Source: Rhodococcus sp. 105337
GTDB taxonomy: Bacteria; Actinomycetota; Actinomycetes; Mycobacteriales; Mycobacteriaceae
Reading direction: 5' to 3'
Length of the DNA: 64,000 nt
Assembly: GCF_012844225.1 (NCBI RefSeq)
Contig: NZ_JABAGQ010000007.1
Span: 155,249-219,248 of the forward strand
Part shown: positions 51,002 to 61,145 of the stretch, one piece after another
Layout of the letters: each line of letters starts with the position of its first letter
Numbering within the stretch: the first letter of the stretch is position 1
The notes under the pieces: model-generated
What the model saw: the letters and a program-made list of their open reading frames with translations, nothing else
Told to the model about the DNA's origin: nothing
Database searches by the model: none
Translations under genes and position numbers: made by a program

Positions 51002-52531
51002 CTAGTCGGCGCCCTTCTTGCCCTTGCCCTTGCCCTCCGTGTCCGACTCCGCCTCCGACTCGGCGTCCGCCACGGCTTCTCGGCTTTCGTCCTCCCCGGA
51101 CTCGTCCTCCCCGGACTCGTCCTCCGCAGACACGCCCTCCGACGTCTCGTCGGTGCGGGAGTCGGAGTCCGGGTCCGCGTCGTGATCGGAATCCTCGGCC
51201 GCGTCGCTGCGCTCCGCTGCCTCGTCATCCTCCCTCAGCTCGTCGTCGATCGGGTCATCGTCCAACTGCTCGTCGTCTGTCTGCTCGTGGTAGTCCTCGC
51301 GCAGGACTGCGGCGGTCAGGCGACCCTCGCGCCACATGAGCAACTGGGCGACGATGAGCCCGAGCAGTCCTGCCCACGCGAACAGGAGCACGCCGGCGAG
51401 CCACCATCTGGCCCCGACGACCCCGAAGATTCCCAGTGGGCCACCTGCCGCCCAGGTGATGCCTGCGGTGACCAGCCCGGCGAACCCTGCCGCGGCCAGA
51501 ACCGTCCGAGCAGCGTCGAGGCTTCCCACCGGCGCCCCGTCGGCCTGCGCCTGGAGCGTGCGCTGCGCGGCAAACCGGCCGAGCAGAGCACCGACTGTGG
51601 CCGGCACAGCAAGCAGTACCGGCCACAGTGCGTGCGCCGGTCCCGCCGGGATCGCCGCGAGGATCGGGAGAGCAGGCAGATCGCCCCCCGACGCCTCGAA
51701 CAAGCTCAACCGCACCTGCCCGAACTGTGCGGTGCTCCCGGCCAGCACCGCGGACGCACCGATCACCAGATTCGGCAGGTACAGGATCGACAGGACGGTG
51801 AGACCGAGGACGCCCGTCCAGGTTTCACCGCGTGCCAGCAGGTCGCCCAGTGTGGTCCACGACCACAGCAGTCCCGCGACGACGAGGACGCCGCCGACCG
51901 CGAACATGCCGAGCACCGCCCTCGCCGCGGGGCGGACCGACAGCACGAGCCATTCCGGCACCGCGTACCGGAGGACCAGCGGCCGCCACAGACGTGAGCC
52001 GATTCCGAGCAACGCGGCGAGCAGGTACAGGCCCGTCACCCACGCCAGAGCCGCAGCGGGGTTCGGCGACGCGACAGGAAGAACACCCGCCGCGTCCTGC
52101 ATCACGACGAGCGCGACGACCGTGACGGTCAGCGGGCCGGCCAGTGTTGCCGCGGTGATGCGTGCGGCGTCGGGGCCTTCGAGTTGGTACCCGGTGTAGT
52201 CCATGACGGCGTCTGCCGCCGAGGCGGCCCCTCGCGCCGACAACCACACCAGGACCGCTGTGGGCAACAGGGGAAGCACACCGAGCGAGGTGCCGTCGAT
52301 CGTGAGGGTCACCTGGTGCAGCGCGAGCCAGGTACCCGCGATGGCGGCGTAGATCCCCGCCAGGTCGCTGTTCGCGAGCACCATGGTGGTCACCACGATC
52401 GTGGCGACCACCGCGAGCGTCACCGCGGGAAGACGTGCCGCGGTACCGACCAGGATTCGGAACCGCTCCGGATCGAGGTGGCCGTCCTCGGGTGGAGTGT
52501 GCCGGGTCGACCGGCCGAGCGTGGAAGTCAT
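51002..52531 (-). CDS. perM: PerM-type membrane protein (DUF6350)
   Basis: Membrane protein of 509 residues with about 11 helices, homologue of Rv0955 (PerM), which supports cell division and FtsB stability and persistence under IFN-gamma in M. tuberculosis. Visible segments include LPAVTLAVVATIVVTTMVLA, TLAGPLTVTVVALVVMQDAA and WWLAGVLLFAWAGLLGLIVA. The C-terminal 100 residues are highly acidic with near-repeats (EDESGEDESGEDES) and end in a lysine cluster (KGKGKKGAD). It lies just downstream of the Rv0954-like gene, in the same direction, and upstream of purN, as in mycobacteria. Confidence 0.87.
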   Translation of the reverse strand: MTSTLGRSTRHTPPEDGHLDPERFRILVGTAARLPAVTLAVVATIVVTTMVLANSDLAGIYAAIAGTWLALHQVTLTIDGTSLGVLPLLPTAVLVWLSARGAASAADAVMDYTGYQLEGPDAARITAATLAGPLTVTVVALVVMQDAAGVLPVASPNPAAALAWVTGLYLLAALLGIGSRLWRPLVLRYAVPEWLVLSVRPAARAVLGMFAVGGVLVVAGLLWSWTTLGDLLARGETWTGVLGLTVLSILYLPNLVIGASAVLAGSTAQFGQVRLSLFEASGGDLPALPILAAIPAGPAHALWPVLLAVPATVGALLGRFAAQRTLQAQADGAPVGSLDAARTVLAAAGFAGLVTAGITWAAGGPLGIFGVVGARWWLAGVLLFAWAGLLGLIVAQLLMWREGRLTAAVLREDYHEQTDDEQLDDDPIDDELREDDEAAERSDAAEDSDHDADPDSDSRTDETSEGVSAEDESGEDESGEDESREAVADAESEAESDTEGKGKGKKGAD

Positions 52532-52580
52532 CGAGTCGAGGGTGTCACCGACGTGTCGCGGAGGGTGTCAGGCGCGCCGA

Positions 52581-53861
52581 TCACCGTTGGTCACCCGGTG
52601 AGCGGAACGCCTGGGTGGGGGCGGGCTCGCCGGGAGCGGAACCCTCGTTGTCTTCGGCGCGGTTCACGACGGCGCGCTCGGCATCGGACTCGGGCGCCGA
52701 CGACGCATCCTCCTGCTCCGGGCGGCCCGGCGACTGCTGCGCGTCCGTGTGCTCCGACTCGGACCGGTCGTACTCGCCGCCGGTGTTCACCCCGGAATGC
52801 GACTGGGTGGCCTGGTCGGGCCCGCCGTACTGAGCGGGAGTGAAGCGCTGTGTGCGTTCCTGGTTGGTGCCCCCGTGTTCGCCCGAGTGCTGCTGGCCGA
52901 ACTGCCCACCGTGCTGCTGTGCGCCCGCAAAAGGCTGGTCGCCCGCAAAAGGCTGGTCGCCCGGCTGCTGTCCGGCGGGGTACTGCGACTCCGGCGACGG
53001 CGACGCGGAGGAAGACGACCCACCGGGGTACTGCTGGCTACCGGAGTGCTGGCTACCGGACTGCTCGGACTGCCGGCCGGAGGCGGGCTGGCCCGGGTAC
53101 TGCTGCGCCCCACCGTACTGCTGGCCCCCGTACTGACCGCCGTACTGCTGGCCCCCGTACTGCTGGGCATCGAACTGCTGACCCGGGAACTGCTGAGCAC
53201 CGAACTGCTGACCGGGATACTGCTGAGCTCCGGCGGCCTGCCCGCCGTACTGCTGCTGGCCGCCGTACTGGCCGCCGTACTGCTGCTGGCCTGTGTACTG
53301 CTGCCCGCCGTACTGCTGGGCACCGAACTGCTGTCCCGGGTACTGCTGGGCACCGAACTGTCCGACACCCTGCTGCGCCGAACCCTGCTGCGGCGAACCC
53401 TGCGGATAGCCTTGTGCGCCACCGCTCTGCCGTGCCGAGCGTCCGGGCACCAGAATGCCCAGTCCGAACAGCAGAGTGACGACGGCGAGCGCGGCCTGCA
53501 CGAAGCCGAAGACGAGGATCGTGACTCCGCCCCAGGCGATTCCCGTGTCTTCCGGCAGATGGAACAACTGGAAGAGCGAGGTCACGAAGCCGACTCCCGA
53601 CGCGACCACTGCCACTGCCCGCAGGTCCTGGCCGGGCAGCAACGAGAGCGCTGCGCTGACGCCACCGAGCAACAGGAAAGCGAGGGGCACGACGGCGAAT
53701 CCGAAATCGAACGACGACAGTGCGACGCGGGAACCGAACGTGATGCTCACATACGGCGCGAGACCGAGTAGAAAGTTCACGACACCGAGCGCGGCGACCA
53801 CAAGTGGCAGCAGCAGCGGCACCACCTTGCTCGGGGTGGATTGCCCTGCGGGGAAATTCAT
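52581..53861 (-). CDS. Rv0954-like membrane protein with Gln/Tyr/Gly-rich tail
   Basis: Protein of 426 residues. The first 150 hold four TM helices ([39 protein letters not shown], and two more). The rest is low-complexity: many repeats of the QQYGGQQY / [10 protein letters not shown] type, then a Ser/Gln/Glu-rich stretch ending [15 protein letters not shown]. The tail is cytoplasmic by prediction and could be a flexible or condensate-forming scaffold. Rv0954 interacts with division proteins. The ATG at 53861 ([13 protein letters not shown]) is chosen since the preceding frame is Arg-rich. Confidence 0.85.
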   Translation of the reverse strand: MNFPAGQSTPSKVVPLLLPLVVAALGVVNFLLGLAPYVSITFGSRVALSSFDFGFAVVPLAFLLLGGVSAALSLLPGQDLRAVAVVASGVGFVTSLFQLFHLPEDTGIAWGGVTILVFGFVQAALAVVTLLFGLGILVPGRSARQSGGAQGYPQGSPQQGSAQQGVGQFGAQQYPGQQFGAQQYGGQQYTGQQQYGGQYGGQQQYGGQAAGAQQYPGQQFGAQQFPGQQFDAQQYGGQQYGGQYGGQQYGGAQQYPGQPASGRQSEQSGSQHSGSQQYPGGSSSSASPSPESQYPAGQQPGDQPFAGDQPFAGAQQHGGQFGQQHSGEHGGTNQERTQRFTPAQYGGPDQATQSHSGVNTGGEYDRSESEHTDAQQSPGRPEQEDASSAPESDAERAVVNRAEDNEGSAPGEPAPTQAFRSPGDQR

Positions 53862-53937
53862 CGGTCCTCCTGCTGTCGGTTCGGCTGTCGTCCGTCTCCT
53901 GCGTACCAGCCTAGGCACGACCCGCGAGAATGGGGCC

Positions 53938-54561
53938 ATGCCGCACACTTTTGCCCCGGGCCCGGATGTCGTTGTGGAAACCGAGGTCAAACGTTCGCGA
54001 TTTCTCGCCGCACTCCGGCGTGTCGAATCACCGGAGTCGGCGCTGGCCTTCGTCGAGGAACAACGGCGACTGTATCCCGATGCACGCCACCACTGCTGGG
54101 CGTTCGTCGTCGGCGACGAGCATGCGACGCGGGCCGAGCGGTCGAGCGACGACGGCGAACCGGGCGGAACCGCAGGTATCCCGATGTTGCAGGTCCTGCA
54201 TCACCGTGACCTCGTGAACGTCGCTGTGGTGGTGACGCGGTGGTTCGGCGGCATCAAGCTGGGTGCGGGCGGACTCGTGCGCGCGTACTCGGGAGCGGTC
54301 ACGACCGCGCTCGACTCGGCGCGCGTGGTCACGCGGGTCCGCCGGGAGCTGTTCGAACTCGGGGTCGATCATGCCGACGCCGGTCGCGTGGAAGCCGAGC
54401 TGAGACAGCGCGGGGTCAGCGTGCTCGGCGTCGCGTACGGCGAGCGTGCGGTACTGACCGTCGCGACGTCCGACCCGGTCGTTCTCACGGCGACGGTCGC
54501 GTCGGTCACGTCCGGTTCGGGTGACCTCACGCCGGTGGGGCACCAGTGGATCGACGAGTAG
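53938..54561 (+). CDS. IMPACT/YigZ family protein
   Basis: Protein of 207 residues. The UPF0029/IMPACT N-terminal domain has [35 protein letters not shown] and the hallmark [22 protein letters not shown]-terminal DUF1949 ferredoxin-like domain follows. Family members bind nucleic acid or ribosomes; human IMPACT inhibits GCN2. The ATG at 53938 has no strong ribosome site and is 76 bases from the divergent gene, so the mRNA may be leaderless. Confidence 0.9.
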   Translation: MPHTFAPGPDVVVETEVKRSRFLAALRRVESPESALAFVEEQRRLYPDARHHCWAFVVGDEHATRAERSSDDGEPGGTAGIPMLQVLHHRDLVNVAVVVTRWFGGIKLGAGGLVRAYSGAVTTALDSARVVTRVRRELFELGVDHADAGRVEAELRQRGVSVLGVAYGERAVLTVATSDPVVLTATVASVTSGSGDLTPVGHQWIDE

Positions 54562-54610
54562 GCACCGAAAGCACACTGCCCCCGAAACACGCCTGCCTCC
54601 GAAAACACAC

Positions 54611-54646
54611 TGCCCGTGTGTGTTCCGTCGGGAACACACACGGGCA
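54611..54646. terminator. Bidirectional terminator between yigZ-like gene and sucD
   Basis: A perfect 16-base stem TGCCCGTGTGTGTTCC / GGAACACACACGGGCA with a four-base loop between convergent genes. The minus strand continues with GTGTGTTTT. The flanks repeat ACACTGCCC-like and CGAAAACAC-like short words. Confidence 0.8.
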
Positions 54647-54665
54647 GAGGTCGAACGGTGCGAAA

Positions 54666-55568
54666 TTACAGCGACTGCAGGATTTCGCGCGCGAGAGCGG
54701 CGGTCTCGGACGGCGTCTTGCCGACCTTGACGCCGGCGGCCTCGAGGGCGTCCTTCTTGGCCTGGGCGGTGCCCGAGGAACCGGAGACGATGGCGCCGGC
54801 GTGGCCCATGGTCTTGCCCTCGGGTGCGGTGAAGCCCGCGACGTAGCCGACGACCGGCTTGGTCACATTGGCCTTGATGTAATCGGCTGCGCGCTCCTCG
54901 GCGTCGCCGCCGATCTCGCCGATCATCACGATGACCTTGGTCTCGGGATCCTTCTCGAACGCAGCAATCGCGTCGATGTGGGTGGTGCCGATGACCGGAT
55001 CGCCGCCGATGCCGATGGCGGTCGAGAAACCGTACTCACGGAGTTCGAACATCATCTGGTAGGTCAGGGTGCCCGACTTCGACACCAGACCGACCGGACC
55101 CTTGCCGGCGATATTCGCCGGGGTGATGCCGACCAGCGCCTCACCGGGGGTGATGATGCCGGGGCAGTTGGGGCCGATGATCCGGGTCTTCTCGCCCTTG
55201 TCGACGTTGTAGGCCCACGCGTACGCGGAGTCCTGCACCGGGATGCCCTCGGTGATGACGACCAGCAGCGGGATCTCGGCGTCGATGGCCTCGACGATGG
55301 CGTCCTTCGCGAAGGCCGGCGGAACGAACGCGATGGAGACGTCCGCGCCGGTCTCCTTCATGGCCTCGGCGACGGTGCCGTAGACCGGCAGTTCGACGGC
55401 GTTGCCGTCCTTGTCGGTGTGCGAGACCGTGGTGCCGGCCTTGCGGGCGTTGACGCCGCCGACAACCTGGGTGCCGGCCTTGAGCATGAGAGCGGTGTGC
55501 TTGGTGCCCTCGCCGCCGGTGATGCCCTGGACGATGACCTTGGAATCCTTGGTAAGGAAGATTGCCAT
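54666..55568 (-). CDS. sucD: Succinyl-CoA synthetase, alpha subunit
   Basis: TCA-cycle enzyme subunit of 300 residues (CoA-binding Rossmann domain plus ligase domain). Motifs: [19 protein letters not shown] (CoA site), [17 protein letters not shown], and the phosphorylated His in [16 protein letters not shown]. The ATG at 55568 lies 16 bases after the sucC stop; together they make the ADP/GDP-forming synthetase giving succinate and ATP/GTP. Confidence 0.97.
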   Translation of the reverse strand: MAIFLTKDSKVIVQGITGGEGTKHTALMLKAGTQVVGGVNARKAGTTVSHTDKDGNAVELPVYGTVAEAMKETGADVSIAFVPPAFAKDAIVEAIDAEIPLLVVITEGIPVQDSAYAWAYNVDKGEKTRIIGPNCPGIITPGEALVGITPANIAGKGPVGLVSKSGTLTYQMMFELREYGFSTAIGIGGDPVIGTTHIDAIAAFEKDPETKVIVMIGEIGGDAEERAADYIKANVTKPVVGYVAGFTAPEGKTMGHAGAIVSGSSGTAQAKKDALEAAGVKVGKTPSETAALAREILQSL

Positions 55569-55584
55569 TGTTCTGTGTGTCCCT

Positions 55585-56754
55585 TTACTTCGCCGCGAAG
55601 GCGAGCTCGGCAGCCTTGTCGGCAGCCTCGTCCATGGTGGCGACGACCGTGACCAGCGGGTGGTTGGCCTCGGAGAGGATGCGGCGACCCTCCTCGACGT
55701 TGTTGCCGTCGAGGCGGACGACCAGCGGCTTGTTGGCCTCGTCGCCCAGCGTCTCGAGCGCGCCGACGATGCCGTTTGCCACGGCGTCACATGCGGTGAT
55801 GCCACCGAAGACGTTGACGAACACGCTCTTGACCTGCTCGTCGTTGAGGATCACGTCCAGGCCGGCGGCCATGACGGCAGCCGAAGCGCCGCCACCGATA
55901 TCGAGGAAGTTGGCGGGCTTGACTCCGCCGTGCTTCTCACCTGCGTAGGCAACGACGTCGAGAGTGGACATCACGAGTCCTGCGCCGTTACCGATGATGC
56001 CGACCTCGCCGTCGAGCTTGACGTAGTTGAGGTCGTTCTCCTTGGCCTTGAGCTCGAGCGGATCGGTGGCGTCCCGATCCTCGAATGCCTCGTGGCCGGG
56101 CTGACGGAACGCGGCGTTCTCGTCCAGCGTCACCTTGCCGTCGAGAGCCAGAATCTGGTCGTCCGGGGTGCGGACGAGCGGGTTCACCTCGACGAGGAGC
56201 GCGTCCTCCTTGATGAACACCTCCCACAGCTTCTGGATGGTGTTGGCGGCGGCATCGAGCACCTCTGCGGGCAGCTTGCCGGCCTCGGCGATCTCGCGGG
56301 CGAAGGCCAGGTCGACGCCCTTGACCGCGTTCACCGGGATCTTCGCGAGGGCGTCCGGGTTCTCCTCGGCGGTGACCTCGATCTCGACGCCACCCTCCAC
56401 GGAGCACATCGCCAGGTAGGTGCGGTTGGTGCGGTCGAGCAGGAAGGAGATGTAGTACTCCTCGGCGATGTCACTCGCCTCTGCGACCAGCAGCTTCTTC
56501 ACGACGTGGCCCTTGATGTCGAGGCCCAGGATGGCCTCGGCGTTGGCCACGGCGGCATCGACGTCGGCGGAGTACTTCACGCCGCCCGCCTTGCCACGGC
56601 CGCCGACCTTGACCTGCGCCTTGACCATCACGGGCTTGCCGATTTCCTCGGCGATCTCGCGGGCTCCGGCGACCGTGTCTGTAACACGTCCAGCCGACGT
56701 CGGCACGTCATGCTTGGCGAAAAGTTCCTTCGCCTGGTATTCGAAGAGATCCAT
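55585..56754 (-). CDS. sucC: Succinyl-CoA synthetase, beta subunit
   Basis: ATP-grasp subunit of 389 residues. N-terminal [18 protein letters not shown], nucleotide loop [17 protein letters not shown], metal-binding EVNPLV, and C-terminal [10 protein letters not shown] and [18 protein letters not shown] are diagnostic. First gene of sucCD, transcribed away from the M23 peptidase gene. Confidence 0.97.
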   Translation of the reverse strand: MDLFEYQAKELFAKHDVPTSAGRVTDTVAGAREIAEEIGKPVMVKAQVKVGGRGKAGGVKYSADVDAAVANAEAILGLDIKGHVVKKLLVAEASDIAEEYYISFLLDRTNRTYLAMCSVEGGVEIEVTAEENPDALAKIPVNAVKGVDLAFAREIAEAGKLPAEVLDAAANTIQKLWEVFIKEDALLVEVNPLVRTPDDQILALDGKVTLDENAAFRQPGHEAFEDRDATDPLELKAKENDLNYVKLDGEVGIIGNGAGLVMSTLDVVAYAGEKHGGVKPANFLDIGGGASAAVMAAGLDVILNDEQVKSVFVNVFGGITACDAVANGIVGALETLGDEANKPLVVRLDGNNVEEGRRILSEANHPLVTVVATMDEAADKAAELAFAAK

Positions 56755-57225
56755 CTGCTCACCGTCTCGTCTGCGTTCACGCCCGCTCGGGGGTATTGAG
56801 CGGGCCGGTTCGGACTCTAGTTACATGGACGCCCTGCGAAACGTCCGCGCTCCGGGCATGTGGCGCATGTCACGGATCCTGGACGCCGAGGGTTAGCTCA
56901 CGGGTTTCCTCCCGGAATGTGAGAACGCCGCAACCAAGAGGAGCACCATCCCCAGGATGACAGGCGCCGCTCACGCGGCCGCGACCGGCTCCCCCGAGGC
57001 CGCCCGGCAGTCGGCCCCCGATTGCTCCGAGGCTCTTTCGCAATGCAAAAGTCATTGGATGTTTCATCCCGTGACATTCGGCCCATTCCCCGCTTTTCCC
57101 AGCACATAACTGTGATGCCGCTCACATAAGGGCTTTGGTTTGCGTTATAGGTTGCCCTGCTTGCGATCGTTTCGTTACCGTCGCTCAGGTCAAGTAACGA
57201 TGAGGTCACGAAACGGAGGATGGCG
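56755..57225. other. Divergent promoter region of sucCD and the M23 peptidase gene
   Basis: About 470 bases without a supported gene. On the plus strand a TATAGG box (57146-57151) could serve the peptidase gene with a leader of about 70 bases containing the inverted repeats CGTTAC/GTAACG and TTTCGTTACC/GGTCACGAAA. On the minus strand a GTAACT-like box lies near 56820 for sucC. A CCGCTC/GAGCGG hairpin (56788-56805) lies in the sucC leader. Confidence 0.4.
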
Positions 57226-58182
57226 ATGCGCCCAGGCAGCCCGATTGCCGAAAGCCACGCCCGCCGGCCCGAAACGGCACCGGACGACTGGAACGCTTGG
57301 ACCACAGCGACCATAGATTTCCGCACGACGGGCCTCGCCTCCGAGCCGACCTATTACGTCGACGCTCCCACCTCGGATTCCGCCGAATCTTCCGACACCG
57401 TCTCTCCTGTTCGCCGCAGCGGAGCGCACCGGGTGCCCACTCCCCCGACCGCGCTCAAGGGCCGTGCCGCGGTGTTCGCCGTCGCCGCCGGCGCAGTCGT
57501 CGCAGCGGGTCAGGCAGCGACCAACGGTGGCCCCGGCCAGAACGCCGACCACAGCCAGGTCGCACTCGCCGCAGACACCAGCGACTCCTCGGTCATCACG
57601 GCCACCGCGGTGCCGCAGGCAGCGCAGTTCACTTCCGACAGCACCGGTGCGGCACCCTCGCAGGCGCCCCAGGTGCTCAACATCGCCGACCCCAACGACC
57701 TGTCGCAGTTCTCCAACCTCCTCGCCAAGGGCGAACGCTTCAGCGAGGAGCGAGCGGCACGCGAGGCAGCGGCCCGACGGCCCCTGTTCGTCCTTCCCGC
57801 TGCGGGCGCGTTCACCTCGAACTTCGGTGCTCGCTGGGGCACTCTCCATGCCGGCATCGACATCGCCGGCCCGATCGGCACCCCGATCCTCGCGGTCGCC
57901 GACGGTGAAGTCATCGATTCCGGTCCCGCGTCGGGTTTCGGTATGTGGATCCGGTTGCTCCATGCCGACGGCACGGTCACCGTGTACGGGCACATCGATC
58001 AGTCCATGGTCAGCGTGGGACAGCAGGTCCTGGCCGGCGACCAGATCGCCACCATGGGTAACCGCGGATTCTCCACCGGTCCGCACCTCCACTTCGAGGT
58101 GCACCTCAACGGCGTCGACAAGATCGACCCGGTGCCGTGGCTCGCCACCCGGGGCATCGCCCCCGGCAGCAACCGCGTCTGA
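57226..58182 (+). CDS. M23 family metallopeptidase (LytM domain)
   Basis: Protein of 318 residues: a cytoplasmic tail of about 80, one TM or signal-anchor (AAVFAVAAGAVVAAGQAA), a low-complexity linker, a helix (LAKGERFSEERAAREAAARR), and the LytM endopeptidase domain. Zinc ligands are visible: first His and Asp in HAGIDIAGPIG, later HLHFEVH. It would cut peptidoglycan cross-links or act as a regulator of hydrolases. The ATG at 57226 is chosen since GGAGG is seven bases upstream. Corresponds to Rv0950c. The gene converges on pcrA. Confidence 0.93.
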   Translation: MRPGSPIAESHARRPETAPDDWNAWTTATIDFRTTGLASEPTYYVDAPTSDSAESSDTVSPVRRSGAHRVPTPPTALKGRAAVFAVAAGAVVAAGQAATNGGPGQNADHSQVALAADTSDSSVITATAVPQAAQFTSDSTGAAPSQAPQVLNIADPNDLSQFSNLLAKGERFSEERAAREAAARRPLFVLPAAGAFTSNFGARWGTLHAGIDIAGPIGTPILAVADGEVIDSGPASGFGMWIRLLHADGTVTVYGHIDQSMVSVGQQVLAGDQIATMGNRGFSTGPHLHFEVHLNGVDKIDPVPWLATRGIAPGSNRV

Positions 58183-58263
58183 CGAACTCCCACATCGCGC
58201 GCCCTTCCGCCGCGATACCGGTCGCCTCGCGACAGCCCGCGCGGGCAACCGCGGTGCGGGCGC

Positions 58264-60627
58264 CTAGAGCTTGATCATCGGCACGCCGCCGACCAGCATC
58301 AGCCGGACCTTACCGGCACTTCCGAAGTCGATGACGACCGTCGCGGTAGGCCCACTGCCCTTCGTCTCCAGAACCGTGCCCAGCCCGTACTTGTCGTGGC
58401 TGACGCGGTCGCCGACGGCGAGCACGAGGTGATTGTTTCGCCCGCGCGGCGCCCCGAAACTCGGCGAGGACGAACGCTCCTCCCTCGCACCGAACCGCGA
58501 TCCCGTGCCCGAGCCGATGGCATGTCCGCGCCCCGGCCCCGGATCTGTCCGCTTCCATTCGACGAGGTGCTGCGGAATCTCCTGCAGGAAACGAGATTCC
58601 GGATTCGTGACGGGTTGTCCCCACGACGAGCGCAGCACTGCGCGGCTGACGTACAGACGACGGCGCGCTCGCGTGATGCCGACGTAAGCCAGACGCCGCT
58701 CTTCGGACAACTCGGCAGGATCACCGAGCGCACGCATGTGCGGGAACTGCCCGTCTTCCCAGCCCGTCACGAACACGACGGGGAACTCGAGTCCCTTGGC
58801 GGTGTGCAGCGTCATCAACGTGACGACACCGTCCTGGTTTTCGGGGATCTGGTCGGCGTCGGCGACGAGTGAGACCTTCTCCAGGAACGCCGCCAGCGAA
58901 CCGGGATCCGGGTCGCCGTCTTCACGTCCCACATCTTCGATACCCGCGGCATTGCGCACGTCGGCGCTGAATTCCCGTGCGACACTGACGAGTTCGTTGA
59001 GGTTGTCGAGCCGGGCGCCGTCCTGCGGATCGTCGCTGGCGGCGAGTTCGGAGCTGTACCCGGTGCGTTCGAGAATCGCCTCGACCACGTCGCCGATGTC
59101 GACCGTGTCGTTGCCGTCGGCGTCGGAGACCACCAGCATCGCCCGCAGTTCGTCGAGAATCCCCACGAATCCGGCGATCGCCTTCTGCGCACGAGTGTTC
59201 AGCAGGGCAACTTTGCCCTCGGCCGCATCCCGCAGCGCCTGACCGAACCCGATGCCGAGACGCTCGGCATGCACCGCCACGCAGGCCTCGGCCCGGTCGC
59301 CGATGCCGCGTCGAGGCGTGTTGAGGATCCGGCGCAGGCTCACGGTGTCCTCGGGGTTCTCGAGGACCTTGAGGTACGCGACGATGTCGCGCACTTCCTT
59401 GCGCTCGTAGAACCGGACCCCGCCGACGACCTTGTACGGCACGCCGTGACGGATGAACACGTCCTCGAAGGCCCTGGACGCGTTGTTGGTGCGGTAGAAC
59501 ACCGCGATATCGGAGAACTTGATGCCCTCGTCGACGAGACGGTCGATCTCCGCCGCGACGAACCGCGCCTCGTCGTGCTCGTTGTCGGCCACGTACCCGA
59601 CCACGAGATCGCCCTCACCGGAATCGGTCCACAACCGCTTCTCGCGACGACCGGTGTTGCGGGAGATCACCGCGTTTGCCGCGGACAGGATGTTCTGGGT
59701 GGACCGGTAGTTCTGCTCGAGCAGGATCGTGCGCGCCTGGGGATAGTCGCGCTCGAACTCCTCGATGTTGCGGATGGTCGCGCCGCGGAAGGCGTAGATC
59801 GACTGGTCGGCGTCGCCGACCACGCACAGTTCGCTCGGCTCGACGGTGGAGTCGTCGTCGGGGTCGCCCACCAGGGTGCGGACCAGCACGTACTGGGCGT
59901 GGTTCGTGTCCTGGTACTCGTCGACCAGCACGTGCCGGAAGCGCCGGCGGTAGTACTCGGCGATGTCCGGGTGAGCCTGCAGCAACGCGACGGTCTCGCC
60001 GATCAGGTCGTCGAAGTCGAAAGCGTTCGCGGCACGGAGGCGCTGCTGATACAGCGCGTACACGCGCGCGACGATCCGTTCCAGATCGCTGGCGTCGGCA
60101 CCGACGGCGGCCGCTGCCTCTTCCGGGCCGATCAGTTCGTTCTTCAGATTGGAGATCTGGGTGGAGAGCAGCCGCGGAGAGTACTTCTTGATATCGAGTT
60201 CGAGGTCTTTCGCGATCATCGTCAGCAACCGGCGCGAATCGTCGGCGTCGTAGATCGTGAAGTTGGAGTTCATGCCGGGCAGGAGGCTCGCCTGGGCCCG
60301 CAGAATCCGGACGCAGCTCGAGTGGAAGGTCGACACCCACATCGACAGGGCACGTGGCCCGACCAGAGCGGCTACGCGCTCGCGCATCTCTGCGGCTGCT
60401 TTGTTGGTGAACGTGATGGCGAGCACCTGACCGGGTGCGACGCCTCGCTCGCCCAGCAGGTAGGCGATCCGCCGCGTGAGCACTGCCGTCTTGCCCGAGC
60501 CCGCACCCGCCACGATGAGCAGCGGCCCACCTTCGTGCGTGACCGCTTCCCGCTGTTGTGGATTGAGTCCCTCGAGGAGAGCGTCCGAATCGGGGGTCGT
60601 GTGGGCGGGAGCAACGGGAGTGTTCAT
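58264..60627 (-). CDS. pcrA: ATP-dependent DNA helicase UvrD1/PcrA
   Basis: Superfamily 1A 3'-5' helicase of 787 residues. Motif I VAGAGSGKTAVLTRRIAYLL, motif II VDEYQDTNHAQY, motif III VGDADQSIYAFRGA, motif IV LEQNYRSTQ, motif V TLHTAKGLEFPVVFV and motif VI RRLAYVGITRARRRLYV are all intact. The C terminus has the Tudor-like fold (VGDRVSHDKYGLGTVLETKG) that binds RNA polymerase in transcription-coupled repair. It corresponds to Rv0949. Confidence 0.97.
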   Translation of the reverse strand: MNTPVAPAHTTPDSDALLEGLNPQQREAVTHEGGPLLIVAGAGSGKTAVLTRRIAYLLGERGVAPGQVLAITFTNKAAAEMRERVAALVGPRALSMWVSTFHSSCVRILRAQASLLPGMNSNFTIYDADDSRRLLTMIAKDLELDIKKYSPRLLSTQISNLKNELIGPEEAAAAVGADASDLERIVARVYALYQQRLRAANAFDFDDLIGETVALLQAHPDIAEYYRRRFRHVLVDEYQDTNHAQYVLVRTLVGDPDDDSTVEPSELCVVGDADQSIYAFRGATIRNIEEFERDYPQARTILLEQNYRSTQNILSAANAVISRNTGRREKRLWTDSGEGDLVVGYVADNEHDEARFVAAEIDRLVDEGIKFSDIAVFYRTNNASRAFEDVFIRHGVPYKVVGGVRFYERKEVRDIVAYLKVLENPEDTVSLRRILNTPRRGIGDRAEACVAVHAERLGIGFGQALRDAAEGKVALLNTRAQKAIAGFVGILDELRAMLVVSDADGNDTVDIGDVVEAILERTGYSSELAASDDPQDGARLDNLNELVSVAREFSADVRNAAGIEDVGREDGDPDPGSLAAFLEKVSLVADADQIPENQDGVVTLMTLHTAKGLEFPVVFVTGWEDGQFPHMRALGDPAELSEERRLAYVGITRARRRLYVSRAVLRSSWGQPVTNPESRFLQEIPQHLVEWKRTDPGPGRGHAIGSGTGSRFGAREERSSSPSFGAPRGRNNHLVLAVGDRVSHDKYGLGTVLETKGSGPTATVVIDFGSAGKVRLMLVGGVPMIKL

Positions 60628-60682
60628 CGTTCTACCAAACTACCGGACGCGTACGACAGCGAATCCCCGACTTGGCCGCGGA

Positions 60683-60711
60683 TTGACACGGTGGCAAACT
60701 GGACGTTATGT
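60683..60711 (+). promoter_or_regulatory. SigA-type promoter of chorismate mutase
   Basis: TTGACA at 60683-60688, a 17-base spacer and TTATGT at 60706-60711. The transcript would start near 60718, about 45 bases before the gene. Confidence 0.6.
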
Positions 60712-60761
60712 CATGCGCCCTTCACCGGTCGGACGGCCAGCGCTGACGCGAGGAGATGACA

Positions 60762-61064
60762 TTGAACGCCAACACCGACGCTGCTCTTTCCGGCGAAACC
60801 GCCGACGCAGTGCCCACCACCGAGGCCGAGATCGACGAACTCCGCAAGGAGATCGATCGCCTCGACGCCGAGATCCTCGCGGCCGTCAAGCGCCGCACCG
60901 AGGTCTCGCGCATCATCGGCCGGACCCGGATGGCGTCCGGCGGCACGAGGCTCGTGCACAGCCGCGAGATGAAGGTGCTCGAGCGTTTCAGCGAACTGGG
61001 CCAGGAAGGCCACACCCTCGCGATGCTGCTGCTGCGCCTCGGCCGCGGTCGCCTCGGCCACTAG
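60762..61064 (+). CDS. aroQ: Chorismate mutase (AroQ-delta type)
   Basis: Chorismate to prephenate, the branch to Phe and Tyr. It is a helical protein of about 100 residues: EIDELRKEIDRLDAEILAAV, RRTEVSRIIGRTRMASGGTR and the C-terminal LAMLLLRLGRGRLGH. The short mycobacterial enzyme (Rv0948c) is weakly active alone and is activated by DAHP synthase, which contacts the C-terminal RLGH; that end is identical here. The TTG at 60762 is preferred since AGGAG is six bases upstream; an ATG at 60756 would have no spacing. Confidence 0.93.
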   Translation: MNANTDAALSGETADAVPTTEAEIDELRKEIDRLDAEILAAVKRRTEVSRIIGRTRMASGGTRLVHSREMKVLERFSELGQEGHTLAMLLLRLGRGRLGH

Positions 61065-61122
61065 CCCACGGGCAGTGCCGGCCTGAACACTGCGCCGGCC
61101 TGAACACTGCCGGCCCGTGGGC
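61064..61122. terminator. Terminator with tandem 17-base repeat
   Basis: GCCCACGGGC and GCCCGTGGGC arms close a long loop containing two perfect tandem copies of GCCGGCCTGAACACTGC (61077-61093 and 61094-61110). It lies between the convergent aroQ and gabD genes. Confidence 0.6.
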
Positions 61123-61145
61123 GTAGCGGCCGGGGCTCCCTCCCG

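Noticed and set aside
52900..53400. Possible CRISPR-like repeats
   Set aside because: The periodicity comes from codons of a QQYGG-type protein repeat, without spacers.
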